Positions 14,720 through 22,969 of a stretch of 44,355 nucleotides of DNA are shown in pieces. How positions within the stretch are numbered: position 1 is the stretch's first letter; every line of letters starts with the position of its first letter. The stretch covers positions 1-44,355 of the forward strand of contig JAEKLB010000025.1 in assembly GCA_019510095.1 (NCBI GenBank), given 5' to 3'. This stretch comes from Acidobacteriota bacterium. GTDB taxonomy: Bacteria > Actinomycetota > Acidimicrobiia > Acidimicrobiales > CADCSY01. Position numbers and translations under genes: made by a program. The notes under the pieces were generated by a model. That model was given only the letters and a program-made list of their open reading frames with translations. It was not told the DNA's origin and ran no database searches.

Positions 14720-15586
14720 GTGCTCGACTATCACCTGCATCTCTGGGAGCACGGCCAGCGCTCGCTCGACGCCACCCTCGAGCAGGTCGCCGCCTACTGC
14801 GAGCACGCCCAGGCCGAGGGTGTGACCGAGATAGCCCTGACCGAGCACTTCTACCGGTTCCGCCAGGCGGAGGTCCTGCGGGGTTGGTGGGACGAGGACG
14901 AGGCCGACCAGGGACTCCGTTCGGGAATGCGCCAGTACTGGGACGACGAGCAGGGCGGCGATCTCGACCGCTACGTCGAGGTGGCCCTGGCGGCCAAGGC
15001 CGCCGGCCTCCCCGTCGTCGTCGGGCTCGAGGTCGACTACTTCCGTGGCCGCATGGACATCGTCGAGCGCCTCCTCGCCGGTTACCCGTTCGACGTCCTG
15101 CTCGGCTCGGTGCACTGGCTCGGCGCATGGGGCTTCGACAACAACGCGGTGCCGGCGTTCGCAGCCGAGTGGGAGGCTCGCAAGGTCGAGGCGGTGTGGG
15201 ACGACTACACCACGTCGCTCGAGGAGCTCGCCGCATCGGGCACCTGCGACGTGCTGGCTCATCCCGATCTCTGCAAGGTCTTCGGCCACGTACCCGGCGC
15301 ACCGGACGAGTTCTACGACCGCATGGCCGAGGCGGCGGCCAGCTCGGGCATGGCCGCCGAGGTGTCGTCGGCCGGGTGGCGCAAGCCGATCGACGAGGCC
15401 TATCCGGCGCCCCCGCTGTTGGAGCGGTTCAAGGCGCGCGGCGTGCCGGTGACGACGGCGTCCGATGCGCATCGGCTCGCCATCGTGGCCGACCGGCGAA
15501 CTGACGTGCGCAGTCTCCTCACCGCTGCCGGCTACACGTCGCTGCGGGCCTACGCCGCCCGGACCCCGCGCGACGTGGACATCTGA
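14720..15586 (+). CDS. PHP-domain phosphoesterase, histidinol-phosphatase-like
   Basis: 288 aa from a GTG ten bases after the ATPase stop. PHP metal motifs are visible: LDYHLHLWEHG, ALTEHFYRF, VVVGLEVDYF, LLGSVHWLGAWG, DVLAHPDLCKVFG and TASDAHR. Length and motif order match class II histidinol-phosphate phosphatases (HisK type) and related polyphosphate monoesterases using a trinuclear metal centre. No histidine biosynthesis genes are adjacent, so the physiological substrate is open. It shares a TGATG junction with the sensor kinase downstream and is probably in one operon with it. Confidence 0.87.
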   Translation: MLDYHLHLWEHGQRSLDATLEQVAAYCEHAQAEGVTEIALTEHFYRFRQAEVLRGWWDEDEADQGLRSGMRQYWDDEQGGDLDRYVEVALAAKAAGLPVVVGLEVDYFRGRMDIVERLLAGYPFDVLLGSVHWLGAWGFDNNAVPAFAAEWEARKVEAVWDDYTTSLEELAASGTCDVLAHPDLCKVFGHVPGAPDEFYDRMAEAAASSGMAAEVSSAGWRKPIDEAYPAPPLLERFKARGVPVTTASDAHRLAIVADRRTDVRSLLTAAGYTSLRAYAARTPRDVDI

Positions 15587-17067
15587 TGGCGACCCTCGCC
15601 GAGCTGGCGCGGGCCCACACCCAGCTCGATGCCGCCCAGCTGGCCCACCTCCAGCGCCTGGTCGCGTCATGGGGCCCGCTCGCCGACCTCTGCTTCAGCG
15701 ATCTGCTGCTGTTCGTGCCAGTCGACGGGACCGACCACCACGTCGTCGTCGGCCAGGTGCGCCCCACCACCAACCAGACGGTGTACCGCCAGGACCTGGT
15801 GGGCGAGGTGTTCCTTCCGCAGGAGCGCCCGCTGGTGGCCGAGGCGTGGGCGACCGGCGCCAGGACCCAGGGCGAGGCGAGCCGCAACCCGTCCGGCGAG
15901 CGAATCAGGGTCCTGTGCATCCCGGTGCGGTGCCGGGGTGAGGTGATCGGGGTGGTGAGCCGCGAGTCGGCCACGACCATCGGGCGCCAACCCGGCGAGC
16001 TCGAGCGGACCTACCTGCGCGTGTTCGACTGCTTCGCCGACATGATCGAAGCAGGCACCTTCCCCTTCGCGGCCGACGACCCGGCGGGGGAGGAGTCGCC
16101 CCGCGTCGGCGACGGCACCCTCGTGCTCGACGCCGACGGCCGGGTCGAGTACGCCTCACCCAACGCGGTATCGGCCCTGCACAAGGTCGGCCTGCACGCC
16201 AACGCTGAAGGCATGCGGCTCGGGGAGCTGGGGCTCGAGGAGGTGGGCATCCTGTCGGCGATGGCCATGGGCGCGCCCGTCACCGAGGAGATCGAGCGGG
16301 GCCAGGACGTGAGCGTCCTCCTCCGCTGCCTGCCCATGCTCGATGGCGGCAAGGTCATCGGTGCACTCGTCCTCCTGCGTGACGTGTCCGAGCTGCGCCG
16401 CCGTGACCGTCTCCTCAACACCATGGATGCGACCATCCGGGAGATCCATCATCGGGTGAAGAACAACCTCCAGACCATCTCCTCGTTGCTCGGGCTCCAG
16501 GGCCGCCGGCTGAGCTCGCCCGAGGCCAAGGCGGCGCTGGAGGAATCGGTCCGGCGCATCCGCTCGATCGCCCTGGTGCACGAGACCCTGTCCAGGGAGA
16601 CGGGCGACGACGTCTCGTTCAACGAGATCGTGCGCCCGCTGGTGCGGATGGTGGAGGAGAGCCTCCTGTCACCGGAGCGGCCGGTTCGGGTGACGGTCGA
16701 GGGCGATGCTGGCTCGCTGCCGGCCAGTGTGGCGACCCCGCTGGCCGTGGTGCTGACCGAGCTGGTGCAGAACGCCGTCGACCACGGCTACCCCGAGGGC
16801 TCGGGCGACGGCGCCGACGGCAGTGTGGTCGTCTCCCTGCACAACGACGGCGAGGAGCTGGCGCTCTGCGTCTCCGACGAGGGCGTTGGCCTGGCACCGG
16901 GCTTCCGGTTGGAGGACGCCACCGGGCTGGGCCTGTCGATCGTGCGCAGCCTGGTGATCAGCCAGATCGAGGGCTCGATCGAGATGCGCGCCAACCCGGC
17001 GGGGGGCACGGTCGTCGAGGTGCGCGTCCCCCTGCGGGAGCGGGACGACGAGAGCCGCTCGAGCTAG
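15586..17067 (+). CDS. sensor histidine kinase, PdtaS-like (HisKA_2 family)
   Basis: 493 aa, no membrane segment, so a cytosolic sensor. Residues 1 to about 145 form the GAF-like N-terminal sensor of PdtaS-type kinases (TLAELARAHTQLDAAQLAHL at the start). A PAS domain follows at about 165-275 (LVLDADGRVEYASPNAVSAL). The HisKA_2 phosphoacceptor is His288/His289 in REIHHRVKNNLQTISSLLGL. The ATPase has Asn396 in ELVQNAVDHGYPEG, then SDEGVGLAPG and GLGLSIVRSL. In mycobacteria the relative PdtaS phosphorylates the ANTAR regulator PdtaR; no ANTAR gene is in this window. The lone receiver at 11904-12302 is a candidate partner. Confidence 0.92.
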   Translation: MATLAELARAHTQLDAAQLAHLQRLVASWGPLADLCFSDLLLFVPVDGTDHHVVVGQVRPTTNQTVYRQDLVGEVFLPQERPLVAEAWATGARTQGEASRNPSGERIRVLCIPVRCRGEVIGVVSRESATTIGRQPGELERTYLRVFDCFADMIEAGTFPFAADDPAGEESPRVGDGTLVLDADGRVEYASPNAVSALHKVGLHANAEGMRLGELGLEEVGILSAMAMGAPVTEEIERGQDVSVLLRCLPMLDGGKVIGALVLLRDVSELRRRDRLLNTMDATIREIHHRVKNNLQTISSLLGLQGRRLSSPEAKAALEESVRRIRSIALVHETLSRETGDDVSFNEIVRPLVRMVEESLLSPERPVRVTVEGDAGSLPASVATPLAVVLTELVQNAVDHGYPEGSGDGADGSVVVSLHNDGEELALCVSDEGVGLAPGFRLEDATGLGLSIVRSLVISQIEGSIEMRANPAGGTVVEVRVPLRERDDESRSS

Positions 17068-17081
17068 CTAGCCGCGCCAGC

Positions 17082-17792
17082 TCATGTTGGGCGCTGGGAT
17101 CTCGCTTCGCTGCCCGTGCCGCCCGTGCCGCCCATGACGAGCAGTGACTGCATGCCGGCGTCGAGGAGTCCGATGGCGAAGTCGAGCTGCTCGCTGGATC
17201 GCTGTGCCGCCGCGGCGATCTTCCGTGGTGTGGCGCTCCCGGCCTGAAGCCGGCGACTGGTCACGGTCGCGACGGCGACGCTGCCGAGCCAGAGGTGGTG
17301 CCTGACCGCTTCGACTTGCTCCGCGGTGTCGGGGTCGAAGCCAGCTTCGATCAGGAGTGACACGGTCGCCTGTCGAAGGCGCCGAGTCGTGGGTGTGTGT
17401 GCGGTCGACCGGGACACCAGTGCGTCCAGGCCGGGATGGGCGAGAACGGCCTCGAACGACGCTCGGGTGATCATGGCGAGGCGCTCGAGGGGAGGGCCGA
17501 GCGTTCGATCGGGAAGGGGGACGGTCGACAGCACCGTGTCGAGCACCAGCTCGAGGACGGCGGCGCGGTTCGGTACGTGGCGGTAGGCCGCGGCGACGGT
17601 GACGCCGAGCTCGTCGGCGAGGACGCGCATCGTCAGACCGTCGACGCCGTCGCGGCGGATGATCTCGAGGGCGGCGGCGGTGATCCGGTCGACGGTGAGG
17701 CCGGCATGGCCGGCGCGTCTCGGGGCGGCCACTGCTGCTGGCGTCGACTCGACCGTGGCGGCGTCTGCCCGGAGCGCTCTTGACCTGGCCAT
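17082..17792 (-). CDS. TetR family transcriptional regulator
   Basis: 236 aa. The helix-turn-helix lies around residues 40-85: TVDRITAAALEIIRRDGVDG, then MRVLADELGVTVAAAYRHVPNRAAVLELV. The ligand-binding half contains FEAVLAHPGLDALVSR and DTAEQVEAVRHHLWLGSVAV; a short Gly/Thr tail follows. The start ATG is 9 bases from a perfect 15-base palindrome (17802-17816), the probable binding site, shared with the divergent enoyl-CoA hydratase gene. An acyl-CoA is a plausible effector given that neighbour, but this is inferred. Confidence 0.9.
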   Translation of the reverse strand: MARSRALRADAATVESTPAAVAAPRRAGHAGLTVDRITAAALEIIRRDGVDGLTMRVLADELGVTVAAAYRHVPNRAAVLELVLDTVLSTVPLPDRTLGPPLERLAMITRASFEAVLAHPGLDALVSRSTAHTPTTRRLRQATVSLLIEAGFDPDTAEQVEAVRHHLWLGSVAVATVTSRRLQAGSATPRKIAAAAQRSSEQLDFAIGLLDAGMQSLLVMGGTGGTGSEARSQRPT

Positions 17793-17801
17793 CCACCCTA
17801 A

Positions 17802-17816
17802 GTAAACACTGTTTAC
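17802..17816. promoter_or_regulatory. TetR operator palindrome
   Basis: GTAAACA-c-TGTTTAC is a perfect inverted repeat with 7-base arms in the 66-base gap between the tetR start (17792) and the enoyl-CoA hydratase start (17859). It is AT-rich against a GC-rich background and positioned to block both promoters. Confidence 0.75.
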
Positions 17817-17858
17817 CGCTTGCCCGTGCGTGGGGTGGCCGAGATCGATGGAGGGTCG

Positions 17859-18647
17859 ATGGACGAGGTGCTGGTCGAGCGGCGCGGTCACGTGACCGTG
17901 TTCACCATGAACCGCCCGGAGAAGCGCAACGCCCATGACCTGGCGATGATGGAGCAGCTGGAGCAGGGGTTCTCGGCCTTCGACGACGACCCGGAGCAGT
18001 GGGTTGCGATCGTGACCGGCGCCGGGGACGTTGCGTTCTCGGCCGGCGGCGACCTCAAGCGGGTGGCCGCCGAGGGAGCGTCGGCCGGCCGCCACGGGCC
18101 GCTGAACCGGGAGAGCACCGATCTGTTCGGCATCGGGTCGAGCCCGAAGCCGGTGATCGCGGCGGTCAACGGTCTGGCGGTCGGGGGAGGCATGGAGATC
18201 GCCCTGAACTGCGACATCCGGATCGCCTCCGAGAACGCGTGGTTCGGGTTGACGGAGCCGCGGCACGCCATGATCGCCGGGGTCGGGGTCCATCTCCTCC
18301 CGCGGATGGTGTCGCTCGGCGACGCCCTCTACACCCTCCTGACCAGTGATCGCATCCCCGCCCAGGAAGCTCATCGCATGGGCCTCGTCCAGCGGGTCGT
18401 GCCTTCAGGCGAGCTGCTCGACGAGGCGATGCGTGCCGCCGAGATGATCTGCCTGGGCTCGCAGGTCGCGGTGCGAGCAACGAAGCGCATCGTGAGCTTC
18501 CATCGGCGGGCCCTGACCCGTGAGGCCATCGATCTGTCGCACGCCATGCACGAGCTGCTGTATCTCAGCGACGACAGCCGCGAAGGACCTCTGGCCTTCG
18601 CCGAGAAGCGCCAGCCGAACTTCACCCACCGCTGGCTGTCGCCCTGA
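17859..18647 (+). CDS. enoyl-CoA hydratase / isomerase family (crotonase)
   Basis: 262 aa, standard crotonase length. The CoA-binding loop is NRPEKRNAHDLAM, the first oxyanion segment is VAFSAGGDLKRVA and the second is VNGLAVGGGMEIALNCDIRIA. Both catalytic glutamates of hydratases are present at Glu113 (GGGMEIA) and Glu133 (FGLTEPRHAM). It hydrates or isomerises enoyl-CoA thioesters in fatty-acid or branched-chain catabolism. I chose the ATG preceded by GGAGGG; GTG at 17826 would add 11 residues. It is divergent from a TetR gene with a shared operator, so it is probably induced by an acyl-CoA or acid. Confidence 0.92.
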   Translation: MDEVLVERRGHVTVFTMNRPEKRNAHDLAMMEQLEQGFSAFDDDPEQWVAIVTGAGDVAFSAGGDLKRVAAEGASAGRHGPLNRESTDLFGIGSSPKPVIAAVNGLAVGGGMEIALNCDIRIASENAWFGLTEPRHAMIAGVGVHLLPRMVSLGDALYTLLTSDRIPAQEAHRMGLVQRVVPSGELLDEAMRAAEMICLGSQVAVRATKRIVSFHRRALTREAIDLSHAMHELLYLSDDSREGPLAFAEKRQPNFTHRWLSP

Positions 18648-18690
18648 GCGCCTGACGCCCACGGCGACGCGATGAGGTCGACCTCGGTGG

Positions 18691-19884
18691 TCAGTTGTCG
18701 AGCGCGGAGTACGCGCCGGTCCAGAAGTCCTGGATGACTGCCGGTGGCGCGAACGGGCCCGTGAACGCGTCGGTGCTGAGCATGACCCCGATGAGGGCGT
18801 TGGTGGGGTCGTTGGACCACACGCTGCCCATGCCTCCTGCCCAGCCGTAGGACCCGATCGACGGCCCGAGACCGGTGCGGCGCACCTGTACGCCGACGCC
18901 GAACCCCCAACCCTGCGAGCCGTCGGGGCGGGGACCGGGCGAGCCGCCGGCGACATCGATCTGGTCCGACGTCATGGCGTCGATGGAGGCGCGGGAGAGC
19001 AGGCGCGAGCCGTCCGGTAGCCGCCCGCCCGACAGGAGCATCCGAGCGAACGCATGCAGGTCGTCCACCGTCGAGACCAGGCCGGCCGCGCCAGACGGAA
19101 AGGCGGGTGGGTTCGCCCATTGGCCATCGGGAGGGTCGAAGACGAACCGTGCGCCGGCTGGGTCGGTGCCGTAGCAGGTGCCGAACCGGCTCATGTCAGT
19201 GACGGCGAAGGCGGTGTCGACCATCCCCAGCGGCTCGAACACACGGTCGCGAAGCACGACGTCGAGCGGTTGGCCGGCGGCGCGCGCGATGAGCACGCCG
19301 AGGACGTCGGCCCCGTTGTTGTACAGCCAGCGCTGGCCGGGTTGGTAGAGGAGGGGAAGAGTCGAGAGCCGGCGCATCCATTCGTCCGGCGGCGGCGGCA
19401 CCTGCGGCTCGGGTGGACCGGCGCCGAGCTCGAGCTCGGCCAGCGCGTCGAGGAACGGCTGGGGCCACGGTGCCGCGAAGTCCATGCCGATGCCGAGCCG
19501 GAAGGTCAAGACGTCGTGCAGCGTGATCGGCCGCCGGGCGGCCACCGTGGGCCCGTCGATCGGGCCGCGGGGGTCGACGAGCACCCGCCGGTCGGACAGC
19601 TCGGGAAGGAGCGCGTCGACGGGATCGTCGAGCCGCAGCTGGTGCTCCTCCACGAGGATGAGCGCCGCCACCGCCACGATCGGCTTGGTCATCGACGAGA
19701 TGCGGAAGATGCTGTCGCGACCGACACGGTTCGGTTCCCCTCGGGTGAGCCGGCCGGCAACACCGACCTCGACCTCGTCACCTGTGGCCACCAGCCAGGC
19801 GACACCGCCGACTTGGTCGTCTTCGACCTGATGTTCCACGGCCCGGGCCAGCCTCGCCAGGCGTTGGGGATCGAATCCGCTCAT
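18691..19884 (-). CDS. serine hydrolase, class C beta-lactamase / esterase family
   Basis: 397 aa with the SxxK motif at Ser64-Lys67 (FRISSMTKPIVAV) and the YxN motif at Tyr188-Asn190 (RWLYNNGADVLG). The C-terminal motif region GYGWAGGMGSVW is modified relative to the KTG of true beta-lactamases. There is no signal peptide, so this is a cytoplasmic esterase or peptidase-like member (EstB-type) rather than a periplasmic beta-lactamase. On its strand TAGCGT lies 10 bases before the ATG, giving a very short leader, and a perfect 18-base palindrome lies 63 bases upstream. Substrate is unknown; antibiotic hydrolysis should not be assumed. Confidence 0.9.
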   Translation of the reverse strand: MSGFDPQRLARLARAVEHQVEDDQVGGVAWLVATGDEVEVGVAGRLTRGEPNRVGRDSIFRISSMTKPIVAVAALILVEEHQLRLDDPVDALLPELSDRRVLVDPRGPIDGPTVAARRPITLHDVLTFRLGIGMDFAAPWPQPFLDALAELELGAGPPEPQVPPPPDEWMRRLSTLPLLYQPGQRWLYNNGADVLGVLIARAAGQPLDVVLRDRVFEPLGMVDTAFAVTDMSRFGTCYGTDPAGARFVFDPPDGQWANPPAFPSGAAGLVSTVDDLHAFARMLLSGGRLPDGSRLLSRASIDAMTSDQIDVAGGSPGPRPDGSQGWGFGVGVQVRRTGLGPSIGSYGWAGGMGSVWSNDPTNALIGVMLSTDAFTGPFAPPAVIQDFWTGAYSALDN

Positions 19885-19894
19885 ATGGCCTTCG

Positions 19895-19900
19895 ACGCTA
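19895..19900 (-). promoter_or_regulatory. -10-like element of the serine hydrolase gene
   Basis: Minus-strand TAGCGT lies 10 bases before the ATG at 19884, with no ribosome-binding site between. Confidence 0.4.
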
Positions 19901-19947
19901 CGACGAAGCCCTTACGCCCGGCACCACCTCGTGGTCCGCCGCACAAG

Positions 19948-19965
19948 GCGGTTCACGTGAACCGC
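19948..19965. promoter_or_regulatory. 18-base perfect palindrome, candidate operator
   Basis: GCGGTTCAC joined directly to GTGAACCGC forms a perfect palindrome with 9-base arms in the gap between the serine hydrolase (19884, minus) and the metallopeptidase (plus). Its position upstream of the hydrolase promoter suggests a dimeric repressor or activator site; no regulator gene is adjacent. Confidence 0.55.
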
Positions 19966-20048
19966 TCATCCGGCGGTCAGGGACAGCGCGACTCGCGCCT
20001 CCGCCGTGAGGTGGGATGTGCGACGCCCGTTTCGGTGTGTCGCCAGCC

Positions 20049-20402
20049 ATGCTGTCGGCGGTGATCGACATGACGATCGAGCGGTTCGAAGAGCTCGTTG
20101 GGGAAGCGCTCGACGGGATCCCCGATGAGCTCGGCCGACGCATGGACAACGTCGTGGTCCGGGTCGTGGATGAACTCCACTCCGGGCTGCTTGGCCTCTA
20201 TGAGGGCATTCCACTCACCAAGCGCGGCGACTACGGCGGGATGGTCATGCCCGACCAGATCTCGATCTACCGGAGATCAATCGTGGCGAATGCACACACC
20301 GAAGCCGAGGTCGTCCATCAAGTCCGGGTGACGGTCATCCACGAGGTTGCTCACCACTTCGGGATCAGCGACGAGCGCCTCCGCGAGCTGGGCTGGGCCT
20401 GA
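20049..20402 (+). CDS. small zincin-type metallopeptidase (PF06262-like)
   Basis: About 117 aa. The zinc motif HEVAHHFGISDERLRELGW near the C-terminus has the HExxH plus downstream Asp arrangement of this short family, and the N-terminal part (MTIERFEELVGEALDGIPDE, then VVRVVDELHSGLLGLYEGIP) also matches. Members are predicted proteases without an assigned substrate. The start is uncertain: in-frame ATG codons at 20016, 20049 and 20070 and a GTG at 20061 are all possible, and none has a clear ribosome-binding site. The gene is divergent from the serine hydrolase across a gap holding an 18-base palindrome. Confidence 0.85.
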   Translation: MLSAVIDMTIERFEELVGEALDGIPDELGRRMDNVVVRVVDELHSGLLGLYEGIPLTKRGDYGGMVMPDQISIYRRSIVANAHTEAEVVHQVRVTVIHEVAHHFGISDERLRELGWA

Positions 20403-20544
20403 CCTCCGGTCGCTGCGACCGTCGCGCAGCCGACGATCGGTGGCAGAGCGCTTGAGTCGAGGTGCCCGGGCTGAGGGGACAGTGATGGCGACGTTATGGG
20501 CACCACGATTGACAGCGCCGAGGCCCAACTGTTAGCCGTTGGGC

Positions 20545-21576
20545 ATGGTGAGTCTGCAGCTGTCATTTGACCTTCGATGTGGACCTCTGACGCGTGCGTC
20601 GCGGGGCGAGATGTACGCGGCGATGCTCGACATCTGCGAGTGGGCCGACACCCGGAAGTTCGTCTCCGTATGGTTCGGTGAGGGCCACTCCAAGCCCGAC
20701 GGCTACAACCCGTCGCCGCTTGTGACCGCAGCCGCGGTTGCCGGCCGCACCCGCAACTTGCGATTGCGCCCGCTGATCGTGTCGCCCCTCTACCATCCGA
20801 TCCGCCTGGCGGAGGACCTCGCGGTGCTCGATCTGGTCAGCGGCGGACGGCTCGATCCCGTGTTCGGCGCCGGCCGGACGCCCCTCCCGCGTGAGCTGTA
20901 CGGCATCGAACGGCAGACGATCGGCGACACCACCGATGCATGCATCGAGCTGTGCAAGAAGGCGTGGACCGGTGAGCCGTTTGCGTATCAGGGACGGACC
21001 ATCCGGATCACGCCTCCCCCATTCCAGTCGCCACGACCCCGGCTGATTCGCGCCGGAATGGCAGCGATTGCCGGCCGCCGCGCTGCCCGGGTGGCCGATG
21101 GGCTCGCGCATGGCATCGGGACCTCCGCTGCAGTCGAGGCATACGCCGAAGAACGCCGACGCCAGGGCATCGAGGTCGACCCGCCGCCGACCGACGGTCC
21201 CATCACCCTCTTCGTCACCGATGACCCGGAGCGGACCTGGCCGCTCGTGGCACCTTATGTGTTGCAGGGCATCAACGACTATGCCGCCGCACCCGGCGGG
21301 ATCGGCCCAGCCGGCGAGTCGGCGTACGCCACCGCCATGCAAGGTCTCGAAGACCTGCGCAAGTCGCCCTTCCACCAAGTCCTGACTCCCGAGGAGTGTG
21401 TCGCCTTCATCGAGGCGATGGGGCCACGAGCGGTGATCATCCTCCGCCCGCTGTTCGGCGGGATCGATCCCGACATCACGTGGCCGAGCTTGGAGCTCTT
21501 CGGCTCCGAAGTACTTCCCCGCCTCGACGTGACCGACGAGCTGATCGACATCGGAGCTGCTGGAGCAACGTTGTAA
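20545..21576 (+). CDS. LLM-class flavin-dependent oxidoreductase (luciferase-like)
   Basis: 343 aa. Luciferase-like barrel features include VWFGEGHSKPDGYNPSPLVT, LRLRPLIVSPLYHPIRLAED, VLDLVSGGRLDPVFGAGRTP and a C-terminal TWPSLELFGSEVLPRL. This arrangement is typical of actinobacterial monooxygenase or F420-dependent paralogues. An ATG at 20545 and a GTG at 20548 are adjacent candidates. The 142-base gap upstream shows no other gene. The cofactor (FMN or F420) and substrate cannot be read from sequence. It ends 31 bases from the convergent WhiB gene. Confidence 0.87.
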   Translation: MVSLQLSFDLRCGPLTRASRGEMYAAMLDICEWADTRKFVSVWFGEGHSKPDGYNPSPLVTAAAVAGRTRNLRLRPLIVSPLYHPIRLAEDLAVLDLVSGGRLDPVFGAGRTPLPRELYGIERQTIGDTTDACIELCKKAWTGEPFAYQGRTIRITPPPFQSPRPRLIRAGMAAIAGRRAARVADGLAHGIGTSAAVEAYAEERRRQGIEVDPPPTDGPITLFVTDDPERTWPLVAPYVLQGINDYAAAPGGIGPAGESAYATAMQGLEDLRKSPFHQVLTPEECVAFIEAMGPRAVIILRPLFGGIDPDITWPSLELFGSEVLPRLDVTDELIDIGAAGATL

Positions 21577-21607
21577 CTGCGTGAGCCGGACTGCGTCGCC
21601 CAGCGAG

Positions 21608-21892
21608 CTAGCTGACCCGGCGGGCGGGTGGGCGCCGCAGGGCGCGCCGGTCGTCTTCGGAGGTGCCGCCCCAGACGCCGGCATCCTGGTTCGTGGCCAT
21701 GGCGTACTCGAGGCACGGGTCCTGGACCGGGCAGGCGGCGCAGACCGCCTTGGCCGCCGCGATGTGCTCGACGGCGCTCCCGGTGGAGCCGATCGGGAAG
21801 AAGAGCTCGGGGTCGCTGTGGCGGCAGGACGCCTTGGCCCGCCAACTGTCGTCGGAACCGACGACGCCAGGCGCCGTCCACGTCAGTGCCAT
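21608..21892 (-). CDS. WhiB-family iron-sulfur transcription factor
   Basis: 94 aa with the four cluster ligands Cys23, Cys51, Cys54 and Cys60 (ASCRHSD, AVCAACPVQDPC), the GVWGG turn at residues 72-76 and a basic C-terminal tail (DDRRALRRPPARRVS). WhiB proteins bind [4Fe-4S] clusters, contact the principal sigma factor and sense redox or nitric oxide; they occur only in actinobacteria and their phages. GGGGAG lies 6 bases before the ATG. Which WhiB paralogue this is cannot be told without comparison. Confidence 0.95.
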   Translation of the reverse strand: MALTWTAPGVVGSDDSWRAKASCRHSDPELFFPIGSTGSAVEHIAAAKAVCAACPVQDPCLEYAMATNQDAGVWGGTSEDDRRALRRPPARRVS

Positions 21893-21974
21893 ACCTGCTC
21901 CCCACCCCCATCCCCACAACGAACGTTGTACGGATTCGACTGAACCTAAGTCGTTCCTGGCATGACGTCCATGG

Positions 21975-22898
21975 TCATCGGTCACAGGGGAGGACGAGGG
22001 ACAGCACATCGGGTTCGTACGCGATCTCCAGGTCGCTGACCTCGCCCAGGTAGTCGCCGTCCAGCTGGTACGGGAACGGGCCGTGGCCAGCCACCCGGCA
22101 GCAGGTGACGTCGAGGCGCTCGTCGACCATCGGGTGGCGGCCGATGCGGGTGCCCGACCCCAGGGTTGACGCCACCATGCCCACGAGCGTGCGGAACCGC
22201 AGGGTGCGCAGGGTGACGACCACCAGGGGATGGCCGAAGCCAGCCTCCGGGGCCACGTGGAGCGGGCGATTGCCCAGGTAGGTGTACGGATCGGTGTTGA
22301 GCACGATCGTGAAGTAGCCGTCGTCGACCTTGCTGCCATCGGGGAACTCGACCGCGAAGCGGGGCCGGCGGCGGTCGTAGTGCCGGAGCCACGTGGTCAG
22401 GGTGGCGTAGGCGAAGAGGGGATGGCCGGCGTAGCGCTTGAGCGTCGACCGCTTCTCGACCTGGGCGACCACCGCGGCGTCGAACCCGAGCCCGGCGTGG
22501 AACAGGAAGTAGCGGCCGTTCACCGAGCCCAGCCCGATCCGGGTGATCGAGCCCTGGTCAAGGGCCTCCAGCAGGATCCCGACGCTCTCCATCGGGTCGT
22601 TGGGGAGCCCGATGGTGCGGGCGAAGACGTTGGTGGAGCCCCCGGGCAGCACGGCCAGGGCGCAGTCGGTGCCGACCAGGCCGTTGGCCGCCTCGTTCAG
22701 GGTGCCGTCGCCCCCCAGCACCACCACGACCTCGGTGCCGCTGGCCGCCGCGCCCTGGGCCAGGCGGCTGGCGTGGCCCCGGCGGCTGGTCTCGGCCAGG
22801 GTCACGTCGTGGTCCGCCGACAGCGCCTTCTGGATCACCACCCGGCTGCGGGCCGTCACCGACGAGGCGGTGGCGTTGACCACCAGGAGCAGCTTCAC
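21975..22898 (-). CDS. diacylglycerol / sphingosine kinase family lipid kinase (YegS-like)
   Basis: 307 aa from a GTG preceded at nine bases by AAGGA. The nucleotide-binding motif is VVVLGGDGTLNEAANGL, followed by LAVLPGGSTNVFARTIGLP and LGLGSVNGRYFLFHAGLGFDA, the standard order of DAGK-catalytic domain proteins. It phosphorylates a lipid hydroxyl such as diacylglycerol at the membrane surface. The gene is divergent from etfB with 71 bases between starts. It is a complete single-domain enzyme; lipid specificity is unknown. Confidence 0.9.
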   Translation of the reverse strand: MKLLLVVNATASSVTARSRVVIQKALSADHDVTLAETSRRGHASRLAQGAAASGTEVVVVLGGDGTLNEAANGLVGTDCALAVLPGGSTNVFARTIGLPNDPMESVGILLEALDQGSITRIGLGSVNGRYFLFHAGLGFDAAVVAQVEKRSTLKRYAGHPLFAYATLTTWLRHYDRRRPRFAVEFPDGSKVDDGYFTIVLNTDPYTYLGNRPLHVAPEAGFGHPLVVVTLRTLRFRTLVGMVASTLGSGTRIGRHPMVDERLDVTCCRVAGHGPFPYQLDGDYLGEVSDLEIAYEPDVLSLVLPCDR

Positions 22899-22969
22899 CG
22901 ATCGGCATCCTTGCGCACCCCAGCAGGGCAAATTGATGACAGCCGCGTTTCCGAACAGGATGTCCCGCC

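Noticed and set aside
18691-19884. Antibiotic-resistance beta-lactamase
   Set aside because: SxxK and YxN are present, but the protein lacks a signal peptide and a clean KTG motif, which fits the esterase-like members better.
20403-20544. RNA gene in the gap before the second luciferase-like gene
   Set aside because: No tRNA-like cloverleaf, long hairpin or T-tract could be drawn from these 142 bases.
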